Source: Candidatus Lachnoclostridium pullistercoris (GTDB lineage: Bacteria; Bacillota; Clostridia; Lachnospirales; Lachnospiraceae). From it: a DNA stretch of 64,000 bases. Of this stretch, positions 14,957 through 23,731 are shown piece by piece. The stretch is taken from NCBI GenBank assembly GCA_019119775.1, contig DWWL01000002.1:1-64000 (forward strand). Reading direction: 5' to 3'. Below the pieces are notes generated by a model, which searched no databases, was not told the origin of the DNA, and saw nothing but the letters and a program-made list of their open reading frames with translations. How positions within the stretch are numbered: the first letter of the stretch is position 1; each line of letters opens with the position of its first letter. Made by a program: the position numbers and the translations under genes.

Positions 14957-17900
14957 ATGAAAAGAGTCAAAAGGTCCCTTTCTGTACTTCTTGCCGCTGC
15001 CATAGCCGCAAATAGTACAGTCCCCGCATTTGCCGATGGTTTCTGGCAATATGAACAACCCAACTGGTATCATATCACAGATACCCGAAAAGATACGGGA
15101 TGGTACTCCGAGGGGCAGGATATCTGGTATTTTCTCAATACCGACGGTATCATGCAGACCGGATGGGCATGGATCGATGGATACTGCTACTATTTTGACG
15201 AAAATGGAAAGATGTACGCAAACGGCACAACTCCTGACGGATATCAGGTAAATCAGGAAGGACGATGGGTTTCCGATGGCGTTGTTCAGTATATTGACGG
15301 ATATGGATATAAATCGCTCCATACTCATGAAACATCTCCTTCCTTCACGCCGGGAGGAGGATCGGGAGGCGGCTCCGGCGGTGGGTCCGGAAGCTCCGGC
15401 GGAAGCCATACTGACCCCCCAGATCCGCCGCAGAAAAATAACGTTTATGAGAATTCCAATCTGGACGTTTATAACACAACAGAATATGTAAAATCATTTG
15501 ACAATACAACTTCCGAGGGCCGCGATGAGCTGGAACTGCTGGAAGAAACCACCCTTAACTCTTGGATATCTGAACTTCCGGAAGCCGCAGGAGACGACAT
15601 CATTTCAGATGATCCCAGAGAAATTCAGCTTGTCGTCTCCAACGACAATCCATTTTACCAGTATATAAAAGAGGACCGAATCAAAGAAGGAGATGTTATC
15701 TATCTTCCTTCTACTGAAAGCCGTATGATGCCTTTATCCTTTGTATACCAGTATCACGACGACACTTTTTCAGGAGATGCTGTTTTTGATCCCGACGCTA
15801 CAGAAGTCTTGCATGTGCAGGAGGCAACTATGCCCCTTCTGATTTCTGATGGGATCGAATATTCTGCAGGAGGAGTAAATCCAGATGATCCTCTTGCATT
15901 TGAATGGGCTTTTCAATACAGCGGAACGGAAGAAAGCCTGACCTCTGCGGCTTCCTACTCTATCGCCACGGCCAGTGAAATGATACCGGAAGAATACGAT
16001 ACTGCAACTCCCAGTGAAATTGAAGATGAAACGGCTACTGAAAGTGAGATGAAAAATCACAGGGCTACGCCCAGTGAAACTAATACAATACATACTATGA
16101 GACGTTCTGCTCCCAAAACTGCAGCTCCCCGCGCCGGGAACAATTTCCATGTGGATATGGATCAGGATAAAGATTCCGGCCTGTTCAAATTAGACATTTC
16201 CGCTGACTGCGTTATTTATGATGGAGACGGAAATACTAAAACGACCGATGATCAGATAAAACTGAACGGCAGCTACACAATCAGTGACATTTACCCCCAG
16301 GTAGAAATTGACTGGCCAATCCTTGAACATTTTACTCTGGATTTCTCTCCTAATCAGCTTATGGCAAAACTATCCTGCGAAGACAAGATGAATCTGGGAC
16401 TGGAATATTCTCCAGAAATCTCTGATTTTCGGGAAATTGTCAAGTCCATCAACGCCGCCAACATGGCACATGCAAATGAATACGACCTTCTGCTGTTTAA
16501 AATTCAGGGAATTGACTTCAGCAATTCCGCTGTTTTATGGGCCGGCGGATTAAATATCGGAACGGGTTCTGTTCAAACATCCATGAAAAGCCTGCAGTAT
16601 GAATCTCTGCTGATTCCATTTTCTCCTACCATCGTTGTCATGCTTCTGCTGGATGTAGACGGCAATATAACCGCCAGGATCTCCGCTGATATCGAGAAGG
16701 ACTCTTATCGGGAACTGGGCGTAAATTATCAGAAGAAAGGGTATATCGGCGCTGGAGGAAGTGTGGAAGACAATACCGGCGAATACAATATGGACATGGG
16801 AAACTACATGCTCAATGTTTACGCAAAAGACTGGCGCTCCAAAACAGACAACAGACCTTCCAGCTACACTGTGACTCTTCAGGGTGACGGAGATGCCAAC
16901 ATAGATGCCTCTCTCAACCTTGGCGTCGGATTGATGATGGTTGGCCTGATTCCCGCCGCAGCCAAGGCTGGCGTTGGCGTTGATGCAAGTATGGAAGGTC
17001 ACGGAAAAATTGTCATTTCACCGGATGATATCAGCTCTCAGTTAGATGGCCACGCAGCTTTAGACCTGTATACAAAAGCCCAACTGCTGGCAAAACTGAG
17101 CATCGTAGGTCTGGACGTAAGCAAAGAGTGGCGATGGTCCCTCTTTAATCAAGAAGTAAATGGAGACGACGCGACTCCTATCCAGCTGAGTACGGAACTG
17201 GCAGATTACTTTGAGAATAGCTATGAAGAGCTGGCTGGGAAGTTCCTGTTGAAATCTTCGGAAGAGACTTATGATGGTTATCTGGAAAAAACTGCTTTTG
17301 TGAATGATATGTCTCTTAACTATCCTACTTCCTATATGCTTAATGACGATAATTCCATTTGGATCAATTATGTCCGTTCTACTGGAGCGGCAACCGATGG
17401 AGTGACTTATATTTATGAAGGAACCACAGGAGCAAGAGGCGATGAGGGAGTTACTGATATTTCTGCAGGAATTTCTCGAGTATTTACAGGTTTAAACGAA
17501 GATACTACTTTCGGCGATATTCTTGCTCAGACAGGCATAAAGGGAACATTTACTACCGCTGGTTTTGAATCTCAGTATCCTACCTATGTCTTCTATTTAA
17601 ACGATTGCGTATATTCAATAATATTTACTGCTCTGGAAGATCCAAACGGATACAACACGTTAGACGAAGAAGTCCTAAAAGAATTGGAAACTTTATTAAA
17701 AAATGAAAAAGTGCTCAATCGCCATGTTTATGTAGGCGTTGAGCTAGCTTCCTGTAAAAATGTGAATATTTATCAAAATATGCGTTTAATGGGTGGAACC
17801 AGAAATGCTTCCTGCCGGGTTCCTTCTGGAGACATCTGGAATGAATGTATTTCCGGCAATCTCATTTCCATATTTACCTACTTTAAAAATTATGATGGGT

Positions 17901-18130
17901 TACCAAAGTCAAACACCTTATCTTTTGAATTCCAAGCGGAACCTTTATCCGGTTCTGATACCATTGAAGTGTCATTCGGAGATGGCAGTCAACACATTAT
18001 CCAGAAAATTCATCCTGGAACCAACAAAATTACATTTACAGCCCATGATGATTATGGCGCTGGTTTCGGTATTTCCCTCCATGGTCCTGACACCATTTAT
18101 ATCCGAAACGCCGTACTAAATCCTCAATAG
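14957..18130 (+). CDS. Large exported cell-wall-binding repeat protein
   Basis: 1057 residues. A signal peptide (KRSLSVLLAAAIAANSTVPAFA) is followed at about 40-105 by aromatic choline-binding-type wall-binding repeats (GWYSEGQDIWYFLNTDGIMQ; GWAWIDGYCYYFDENGKMY). Then comes a Gly/Ser linker near 130-150, an acidic stretch with repeated ATPSE/ATASE/ATESE motifs (about 330-380), and a long beta-rich region of unknown fold. Start is ATG 14957 because AGGAGG lies 8 nt upstream; GTG 14951 is too close. Notably AT-richer than its surroundings and next to an Xre gene and a Fic relic, so probably acquired. A strong terminator follows. Likely a surface adhesin or wall-associated protein; function unknown. 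Confidence 0.75.
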   Translation: MKRVKRSLSVLLAAAIAANSTVPAFADGFWQYEQPNWYHITDTRKDTGWYSEGQDIWYFLNTDGIMQTGWAWIDGYCYYFDENGKMYANGTTPDGYQVNQEGRWVSDGVVQYIDGYGYKSLHTHETSPSFTPGGGSGGGSGGGSGSSGGSHTDPPDPPQKNNVYENSNLDVYNTTEYVKSFDNTTSEGRDELELLEETTLNSWISELPEAAGDDIISDDPREIQLVVSNDNPFYQYIKEDRIKEGDVIYLPSTESRMMPLSFVYQYHDDTFSGDAVFDPDATEVLHVQEATMPLLISDGIEYSAGGVNPDDPLAFEWAFQYSGTEESLTSAASYSIATASEMIPEEYDTATPSEIEDETATESEMKNHRATPSETNTIHTMRRSAPKTAAPRAGNNFHVDMDQDKDSGLFKLDISADCVIYDGDGNTKTTDDQIKLNGSYTISDIYPQVEIDWPILEHFTLDFSPNQLMAKLSCEDKMNLGLEYSPEISDFREIVKSINAANMAHANEYDLLLFKIQGIDFSNSAVLWAGGLNIGTGSVQTSMKSLQYESLLIPFSPTIVVMLLLDVDGNITARISADIEKDSYRELGVNYQKKGYIGAGGSVEDNTGEYNMDMGNYMLNVYAKDWRSKTDNRPSSYTVTLQGDGDANIDASLNLGVGLMMVGLIPAAAKAGVGVDASMEGHGKIVISPDDISSQLDGHAALDLYTKAQLLAKLSIVGLDVSKEWRWSLFNQEVNGDDATPIQLSTELADYFENSYEELAGKFLLKSSEETYDGYLEKTAFVNDMSLNYPTSYMLNDDNSIWINYVRSTGAATDGVTYIYEGTTGARGDEGVTDISAGISRVFTGLNEDTTFGDILAQTGIKGTFTTAGFESQYPTYVFYLNDCVYSIIFTALEDPNGYNTLDEEVLKELETLLKNEKVLNRHVYVGVELASCKNVNIYQNMRLMGGTRNASCRVPSGDIWNECISGNLISIFTYFKNYDGLPKSNTLSFEFQAEPLSGSDTIEVSFGDGSQHIIQKIHPGTNKITFTAHDDYGAGFGISLHGPDTIYIRNAVLNPQ

Positions 18131-18136
18131 CTCCAC

Positions 18137-18177
18137 AAAAAGCCAGCCCGCCGCGTCCCCGCGGCAGGCTGGCTTTT
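18137..18177. terminator. Bidirectional terminator
   Basis: AAAAGCCAGCC...GGCTGGCTTTT with an inner CGCCGCG/CGCGGCA stem. It serves the surface protein gene and the rpiB transcript from the other side. Confidence 0.8.
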
Positions 18178-18204
18178 CTATCATCCCTTATTTATATCTC
18201 AATC

Positions 18205-18645
18205 TCACTTATTCTCAATCTCCATGATCATGTCCACCCGTCTCTGGTGGCGGCCGCCCTCAAATTTCGCGTCCAGCCACTCCTTGACGATCATTTTGGC
18301 CAGCTCGTCGCCGACCACTCTGGCGCCAAAGGCTAAGACGTTGGAGTTGTTGTGCATTCTGGAGAGCTTTGCGGTGTAGGGCTCGCTGCAGACGCAGGCA
18401 CGGATGCCCTTTACCTTATTGGCTGCCAGAGAGATGCCCACGCCTGTGCCGCAGATGGCGATCCCCAGATCCGCCTGGCCGTCGGCCACGGCGCGGCCCA
18501 CTTTTTCGCCGTAGATGGGGTAGTCGCAGCTCTCTCTGCTGTCCGTTCCCAGGTTGATCACCTCATACCCCAGCTCCTTTAAGTAATCGCTGATGGTGTT
18601 CTTTAAATCCACCGCCGTATGGTCATTTCCGATTGCAATTTTCAT
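18205..18645 (-). CDS. rpiB: Ribose-5-phosphate isomerase B
   Basis: 146-residue RpiB/LacAB-family isomerase interconverting ribose-5-P and ribulose-5-P. Signature residues are NDHTAVDLK at the N-terminus, DYPIYGEKV, and the catalytic loop ICGTGVGISLAANK with Cys65; ARMHNNSN-like SRMHNNSNVLAFG follows. ATG at 18645 behind AAGGAG. It lies 15 nt downstream of aroC on the same strand and is probably cotranscribed with it. The pairing is a neighbourhood, not a pathway. Allose- or galactose-6-P isomerase is a less likely alternative. Confidence 0.92.
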   Translation of the reverse strand: MKIAIGNDHTAVDLKNTISDYLKELGYEVINLGTDSRESCDYPIYGEKVGRAVADGQADLGIAICGTGVGISLAANKVKGIRACVCSEPYTAKLSRMHNNSNVLAFGARVVGDELAKMIVKEWLDAKFEGGRHQRRVDMIMEIENK

Positions 18646-18660
18646 AAAACCGATCTCCTT

Positions 18661-19761
18661 TTAAAATGAAAAAAATTTCTGGATCCTGTCCAGTCTGGAA
18701 GTCATGGACTGAAGAAGCAGGTCCGCCGCCGTGAGAGCAGCCATGGACTCCACCACCACCACCGCTCTCGGCACGATCACCGGATCGTGGCGGCCGGTGA
18801 TGGCAATCTGCGTGTCCTCACCGGAGCGGGTCACCGTCCTCTGGGAGCTGGCAATGGAAGGGGTGGGCTTAAACGCCGCCCGGATGCGGATCTCGCTCCC
18901 GTCGCTCATTCCGCCCAAAATGCCGCCGCTGTGGTTGGTGCGCTTCTTCACCGCGCCGCCATCCATATAAAATCTGTCGTTATTTACAGAGCCGCGGCTC
19001 TCCGCCGCCAGGAAACCATCTCCGATCTCCACGCCCTTCACCGCGCCGATGGACATGATGGCCTTCGCCAGGCTGGCATCCAGCTTCTCAAACACCGGCT
19101 CGCCCACGCCCACAGGCATTCCCATGATCACGCACTCCACAATGCCGCCGGCAGAATCCGTCTCCGACATCCGTTTATTTAACAGCTGTTCCGCCTTCTC
19201 AGCTGCCTCTTTGTCCGGCATGTAGAGGCGGTTCTTTTCCATTTCCTCCCAGGAAAAACGGCTCCGGTCGATGGAAACGCCGCCGATGGCGCTGGTGTAG
19301 GCCCGAACCCGGATCCCCAGGCTCTCCAGAAACTTTGCCGCCACTGCCCCGCCGGCCACCCGGCCGGCTGTCTCACGGCCGGAAGAGCGTCCGCCGCCCC
19401 GGTAGTCCCGGAATCCGTACTTTAAGTCAAAGGTGTAGTCCGCATGTCCCGGCCGGTACACCTCCATGAGATTGCCGTAGTCTTTCGATCTCTGATCCTT
19501 GTTCCATATCATCATGGAAATGGGCGTCCCCGTGGTTTTTCCCTCAAACACTCCGGAAAGGATCTCCACCCGGTCCCCCTCCGCTCTGGCGGTGGTGTAG
19601 CGGCTCTGTCCCGGCTTTCTCCGGTCCAGATACGCCTGAATATCCTCCTCGCACAGAGAAAGACCGGCGGGGCAGCCGTCCACGACTGCCCCGATCGCTT
19701 TTCCGTGGGATTCTCCCCAGGTAGTTACCCGAAATATTGTTCCAAATCCTGAACCTGCCAT
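18661..19761 (-). CDS. aroC: Chorismate synthase
   Basis: 366-residue FMN-dependent enzyme making chorismate from EPSP, the last shared step of aromatic amino acid synthesis. Signatures include TTWGESHGKAIGAVVDG, RRKPGQSRYTTAR, GTPISMMIWN, YRGGGRSSGRETAGRV, GGVECV-like GGIVECVIMG and RAAFKPTPSIASSQRTV. ATG at 19761 follows GAGGAGGACAC. Upstream is a short GC-rich tandem repeat. Leads into rpiB. Confidence 0.96.
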   Translation of the reverse strand: MAGSGFGTIFRVTTWGESHGKAIGAVVDGCPAGLSLCEEDIQAYLDRRKPGQSRYTTARAEGDRVEILSGVFEGKTTGTPISMMIWNKDQRSKDYGNLMEVYRPGHADYTFDLKYGFRDYRGGGRSSGRETAGRVAGGAVAAKFLESLGIRVRAYTSAIGGVSIDRSRFSWEEMEKNRLYMPDKEAAEKAEQLLNKRMSETDSAGGIVECVIMGMPVGVGEPVFEKLDASLAKAIMSIGAVKGVEIGDGFLAAESRGSVNNDRFYMDGGAVKKRTNHSGGILGGMSDGSEIRIRAAFKPTPSIASSQRTVTRSGEDTQIAITGRHDPVIVPRAVVVVESMAALTAADLLLQSMTSRLDRIQKFFSF

Positions 19762-19793
19762 GTGTCCTCCTCACCCGTCACGGTCCGGCTGCG

Positions 19794-19888
19794 GCCGCCG
19801 GTATTTGTTCGGCTGCCGGCCTTCTGCCGCCGGTATTCGTTTTCTGCCAGCCTTCTGCCGCCGGTATTCGTTCCCCGCCGGCATCTGC
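19794..19888. repeat. Short tandem repeat, 31-32 bp period
   Basis: Three consecutive units begin with GCCGCCGGTATT at 19794, 19826 and 19857 and contain CTGCCGGCCTTCT-like cores. They lie between the aroC start and the lactonase-like gene. Function unknown; too few and too imperfect for CRISPR. Confidence 0.6.
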
Positions 19889-19931
19889 TCAGGCCGCCGT
19901 CAGCCGCTCTGCCTCATTTTTACCTTCGTCT

Positions 19932-20987
19932 CTATTTTACGCGGACAAACACGCAGCTGTTGGGCTCGTCCACCTGGATGGAACGGCCGCACATCACTAA
20001 CAGGCCCTTCTCATAGTCCACCCGGAAGAAAGAAATATTTCCGCCGTGGTTGATGGAGGCAATGTGCTCGTCATCCGGGAACACCGCGATATCCTTCGGA
20101 TAGTCGCCGCTGATGGGCAGGCAGCAGATAAAGTCCAGAAGTCCCGTCTCCTTGTCCCTCTTGTACACGCTGATGGAGTTGTCGCCGGCGTTGCTGCAGA
20201 ACAGATGATTCTCATCGTTGGAGAAACGCATGGCGCAGGCTGCCGTCAGCTGGCTGCTTCCCTTCGGGCCCACAGTAGGAATGGTCTGGATCCGCTCGAT
20301 CTTCGGCACACGGTCCCCAGTCTCATATGTAAACACGTCGATCACGTTTTTCTGCTCGTAGAGCAGGTAGATGAATTTTCCGTCGGAGCTGAAGCGGAAG
20401 CACTTGGGTGCGGACTCCAGATCGCAGCGGATGGCGTCCACCAAAGAGAGCGTCTCGTTCTGCTCGCTGAAGCGGTAGATCTTCACCTGGTCGATGCCGG
20501 AGTCGGCCATCATCACGAACTTATTGTCCGGCGTTCTTCTGGTGCAGGTGATGTGGGGGCGGAACGTTCTCTCCGCCACAGTTCCCAGTCCCTTGTGGAA
20601 CACGCCGTCCACGATCTCGCCCACGGATCCGTCCTTGTTCAGGCGCAGAACTGTGGATTTTCCGTCATGGAAACCAGATACAAAAATGTACTTGTCCTGA
20701 GCGTCTGTGGACAGATGGCAGCCTCTCATTCCCCTGATCGAGGCCGTGTTCAGCCGTGCCAGACTTCCGTTTTCCAGAATGCGGAACGACACGACGCCCT
20801 CATCTGCTATGGAATAAAGGGTTTTCCCGCTGCTGGATGCCACCAGATAAGAAGCGTTGTTCACTTCCTCCTCACATCTGGGGATAAACAGTCCTTTCTC
20901 CAGATCCACATCAAAAACTGTAATGCCTTTTGCCTTTCCTGTATAGGAATAGGAACCGACATAAGCCATGTATTTGCCTTTCATCAT
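19932..20987 (-). CDS. Lactonase-family beta-propeller (6-phosphogluconolactonase-like)
   Basis: About 351 residues, seven-bladed propeller of the Pgl/YkgB lactonase family. It begins AYVGSYSYTGKAKGITVFDVD and has repeated blades such as GCHLSTDAQDKYIFVSGFHDG, FRPHITCTRRTPDNKFVMMA and FCSNAGDNSISVYKRD. Family members hydrolyse 6-phosphogluconolactone or other sugar lactones in the cytosol. ATG 20987 is chosen (AGGAGG 6 nt upstream); ATG 20984 is equally possible, and the longer frame to 21056 lacks support. Divergent from the polyamine regulator. Physiological substrate unknown. Confidence 0.8.
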   Translation of the reverse strand: MMKGKYMAYVGSYSYTGKAKGITVFDVDLEKGLFIPRCEEEVNNASYLVASSSGKTLYSIADEGVVSFRILENGSLARLNTASIRGMRGCHLSTDAQDKYIFVSGFHDGKSTVLRLNKDGSVGEIVDGVFHKGLGTVAERTFRPHITCTRRTPDNKFVMMADSGIDQVKIYRFSEQNETLSLVDAIRCDLESAPKCFRFSSDGKFIYLLYEQKNVIDVFTYETGDRVPKIERIQTIPTVGPKGSSQLTAACAMRFSNDENHLFCSNAGDNSISVYKRDKETGLLDFICCLPISGDYPKDIAVFPDDEHIASINHGGNISFFRVDYEKGLLVMCGRSIQVDEPNSCVFVRVK

Positions 20988-21150
20988 GTCAATCCTCCTG
21001 ATTTTTCCTTCGGAAACACCGAGTCCTCTTTGTCTTTCATTATCCACATTTTTCATTCTGTTGTCAATGTTTACTGACTGGAAAAAACACGTTTCCCCCG
21101 CGGCTTTTCCGCTCTTTACCGGATCTTTACAAAATTCGGCAGGAACCGTA

Positions 21151-21178
21151 TTGACACCGCTCTGTTTTTCTGTATAAT
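21151..21178 (+). promoter_or_regulatory. Promoter of the polyamine regulator/pot operon
   Basis: Consensus -35 TTGACA (21151-21156) and -10 TATAAT (21173-21178), spacer 16 nt. Confidence 0.75.
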
Positions 21179-21210
21179 GAATGGTGCTGTTGTTTATTAT
21201 TACTAAACTT

Positions 21211-21224
21211 TTTGATTAGTCAAA
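21211..21224 (+). promoter_or_regulatory. Operator-like dyad in the pot leader
   Basis: Perfect TTTGA-TTAG-TCAAA dyad about 33 bp downstream of the -10 box and 59 bp before the regulator start. A good candidate site for the Xre-cupin protein; binding is inferred. Confidence 0.45.
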
Positions 21225-21282
21225 TATGATGTCCGGCGCAGAGATTTTTCTCCGGCATCACAGCTAAGATAGGAGGAGTGAC

Positions 21283-21816
21283 ATGGATATCGGCAGCAGA
21301 TTAAAGGAGCTGCGCATTTTAAAAGGGCTCACGCAGGAGGAGCTGGCCGACCGGGCAGAGCTGTCCAAGGGTTTTATCTCTCAGGTGGAACGGAATCTGA
21401 CTTCCCCTTCCATTGCCACTCTCATGGACATTCTTCAGTGCCTGGGGACCTCCGTGAGCGAGTTCTTCAGCGAGACGCCGGAGGAGCAGATCGTGTTCGG
21501 CCGGCAGGACTATTTCGTCAAATATGACGCAGAGCTTAAAAATGAGATCCGCTGGATCATTCCCAACGCTCAGAAAAACCGGATGGAGCCCATTCTCCTC
21601 ACGCTGGAGGCCGGCGGTTCCACCTGCCCCGACAATCCCCACGAGGGAGAGGAGTTCGGCTACGTGCTCCAGGGATCTGTGACCATCCATCTGGGAAACC
21701 AGGTTAAGCGGGCAAAAAAAGGGGAATCCTTTTATTTTACCGCAGACAAAAACCACTATCTCACCAGCCGGACGGGGGCCGTACTGATCTGGGTCAGCTC
21801 CCCGCCCAGCTTTTAG
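21283..21816 (+). CDS. Xre-cupin regulator of polyamine uptake (PuuR-like)
   Basis: 177 residues: an N-terminal helix-turn-helix (RLKELRILKGLTQEELADRA...LSKGFISQVERN) and a C-terminal single cupin (PNDNPHEGEEFGYVL-like NPHEGEEFGYVLQGSVTIHL). This architecture is common directly upstream of potABCD in Firmicutes, where the cupin senses the polyamine or a related ligand. ATG at 21283 behind AGGAGG. First gene of the pot operon, 24 nt before potA, so it is likely autoregulated with it. Confidence 0.88.
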   Translation: MDIGSRLKELRILKGLTQEELADRAELSKGFISQVERNLTSPSIATLMDILQCLGTSVSEFFSETPEEQIVFGRQDYFVKYDAELKNEIRWIIPNAQKNRMEPILLTLEAGGSTCPDNPHEGEEFGYVLQGSVTIHLGNQVKRAKKGESFYFTADKNHYLTSRTGAVLIWVSSPPSF

Positions 21817-21840
21817 ACCATACACAGGAGGACAATGACC

Positions 21841-22917
21841 ATGGAACATCCACTCATTGATTTAGTAAATATTTCCAAAACCTTTGACGACACGATGGTG
21901 CTGGACGATTTAAACCTGGCGGTGAAGGAAAATACCTTCGTCACTCTTCTCGGGCCGTCCGGCTGCGGAAAAACCACCACACTGCGGATCATCGGCGGCT
22001 TTGAAAAGCCCGACACGGGAAAGGTGATCTTCGACGGCCAGGACATCACCAGCCTGCCGCCCAACAAGCGCCAGTTAAACACCGTCTTTCAGAAATACGC
22101 CCTGTTCACCCACATGACCATCGCGGAGAACATCGCTTTCGGCCTGAAGATCAAAAACAAGCCGAAAGCCTACATTGACGACAAGATCAAATACGCTCTG
22201 AAGCTGGTAAACTTAGACGGCTTTGAGAACCGCAGCGTGGCCTCCCTCTCCGGCGGCCAGCAGCAGAGAATCGCCATCGCCAGGGCTATTGTAAACGAGC
22301 CCCGGGTGCTTTTGCTGGACGAGCCTTTGGGAGCCCTGGACTTAAAGCTGCGTCAGGACATGCAGTACGAGCTGATCCGCCTGAAAAATGAGCTGGGAAT
22401 CACCTTCATCTACGTGACCCACGACCAGGAGGAGGCCCTGACCATGTCCGACACCATCGTGGTCATGAACCAGGGATACATCCAGCAGATGGGCACTCCG
22501 GAGCAGATCTACAACGAGCCGGAAAACGCTTTTGTGGCTGATTTTATCGGGGAGAGCAACATTGTGCCCGGCACCATGATCCGGGATGAGCTGGTGGAGA
22601 TCTTCGGCGCCAAATTTGCCTGCGTGGACAAAGGCTTCGGCGTCAACCGCCCGGTGGACGTGGTGATCCGGCCGGAGGACGTGGAGTTAGTGGAACCGGA
22701 GGAGGGAACTCTGGCCGGCGTCTGCACCCACCTGATCTTCAAAGGCGTCCACTACGAGATGGAAGTGACCACCCCTGACGGCTTTGAGTGGCTGGTCCAC
22801 TCCACCACCATGTGTCCGGTGGGGAAAAAGGTAGGCATCCGGGTAGATCCGTTCAATATCCAGATCATGAACAAGCCTGCATCTGAGGACGAGGAGGCCG
22901 TGGGAGTCAATGAGTAG
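21841..22917 (+). CDS. potA: Spermidine/putrescine ABC transporter ATPase
   Basis: 358-residue ATPase energising polyamine import. It has Walker [12 protein letters not shown]-loop [10 protein letters not shown], signature [14 protein letters not shown], Walker [13 protein letters not shown], and H-loop [14 protein letters not shown], plus a C-terminal TOBE-type regulatory domain ([13 protein letters not shown]). ATG 21841 is preferred because AGGAGG ends 9 nt before it; ATG 21835 would leave only 3 nt. It overlaps potB by 8 nt, indicating translational coupling. Confidence 0.95.
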   Translation: MEHPLIDLVNISKTFDDTMVLDDLNLAVKENTFVTLLGPSGCGKTTTLRIIGGFEKPDTGKVIFDGQDITSLPPNKRQLNTVFQKYALFTHMTIAENIAFGLKIKNKPKAYIDDKIKYALKLVNLDGFENRSVASLSGGQQQRIAIARAIVNEPRVLLLDEPLGALDLKLRQDMQYELIRLKNELGITFIYVTHDQEEALTMSDTIVVMNQGYIQQMGTPEQIYNEPENAFVADFIGESNIVPGTMIRDELVEIFGAKFACVDKGFGVNRPVDVVIRPEDVELVEPEEGTLAGVCTHLIFKGVHYEMEVTTPDGFEWLVHSTTMCPVGKKVGIRVDPFNIQIMNKPASEDEEAVGVNE

Positions 22918-23731
22918 AAAAGCATCCAGATTACTGGCCGGTCCCTACATCGTGTGGATGGCCGGTTTTACCGTCATTCCCCTGATCTTAATCATCATTT
23001 ACGGGCTGACTGACGCGGACGGACATTTTACCCTGGCGAACGTAGCCGCCATCTCCTCCCCGGAGCATTTAAAAGCCCTGCTCCTGGCGCTGGTGCTGGC
23101 CTTTGCAAGCACGGTGATCTGCCTGGTCATGGCCTATCCTCTGGCCTTGATCCTGCGGAACCGGAATGTGGGGAAGGGGAGCTTTATCGTGTTTATTTTC
23201 ATCCTCCCCATGTGGATGAATTTTCTGCTGCGCACCATGGCCTGGCAGACTCTGCTGGAGAGAAACGGCGTGATCAACGGCATTTTGAATTTCCTTCATC
23301 TGCCATCCATCTCCATCATCAACACCCCCTGGGCCATTATTCTGGGCATGGTCTACAACTTCCTGCCCTTTATGGTCCTTCCTATTTACAACGTGCTGGC
23401 CAAAATCGACGACGACGTGATCAACGCCGCCAAGGACCTGGGCGCGAACAACATGCAGACCATCACCAGGATCCTGATCCCCTTAAGCCTTCCCGGCATC
23501 ATCAGCGGGATCAACATGGTGTTTGTTCCGTCCCTGACCACCTTCGTGATCTCCAACCTTTTAGGCGGCAGCAAGATCCTGCTTATCGGAAACGTGATCG
23601 AGCAGGAGTTTACCAAGGGCAGCAACTGGCATTTAGGCTCCGGCCTGTCCTTAGTGCTCATGGTCTTTATCCTGGTGAGCATGGCCTTCATGGCAAAATA
23701 TGACAAAGAAGGGGAAGGAGCTGCATTCTGA
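22910..23731 (+). CDS. potB: Spermidine/putrescine ABC transporter permease PotB
   Basis: 273-residue inner permease with six membrane segments. The EAA-type loop is visible ([30 protein letters not shown]), where PotA docks. Starts inside the end of potA and shares one base with the next start (TGATG), so the three genes are translationally linked. Confidence 0.93.
   Translation: MSRKASRLLAGPYIVWMAGFTVIPLILIIIYGLTDADGHFTLANVAAISSPEHLKALLLALVLAFASTVICLVMAYPLALILRNRNVGKGSFIVFIFILPMWMNFLLRTMAWQTLLERNGVINGILNFLHLPSISIINTPWAIILGMVYNFLPFMVLPIYNVLAKIDDDVINAAKDLGANNMQTITRILIPLSLPGIISGINMVFVPSLTTFVISNLLGGSKILLIGNVIEQEFTKGSNWHLGSGLSLVLMVFILVSMAFMAKYDKEGEGAAF

Noticed and set aside
19794..19888. CRISPR array
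   Set aside because: Only three imperfect units without unique spacers, and no cas genes nearby.
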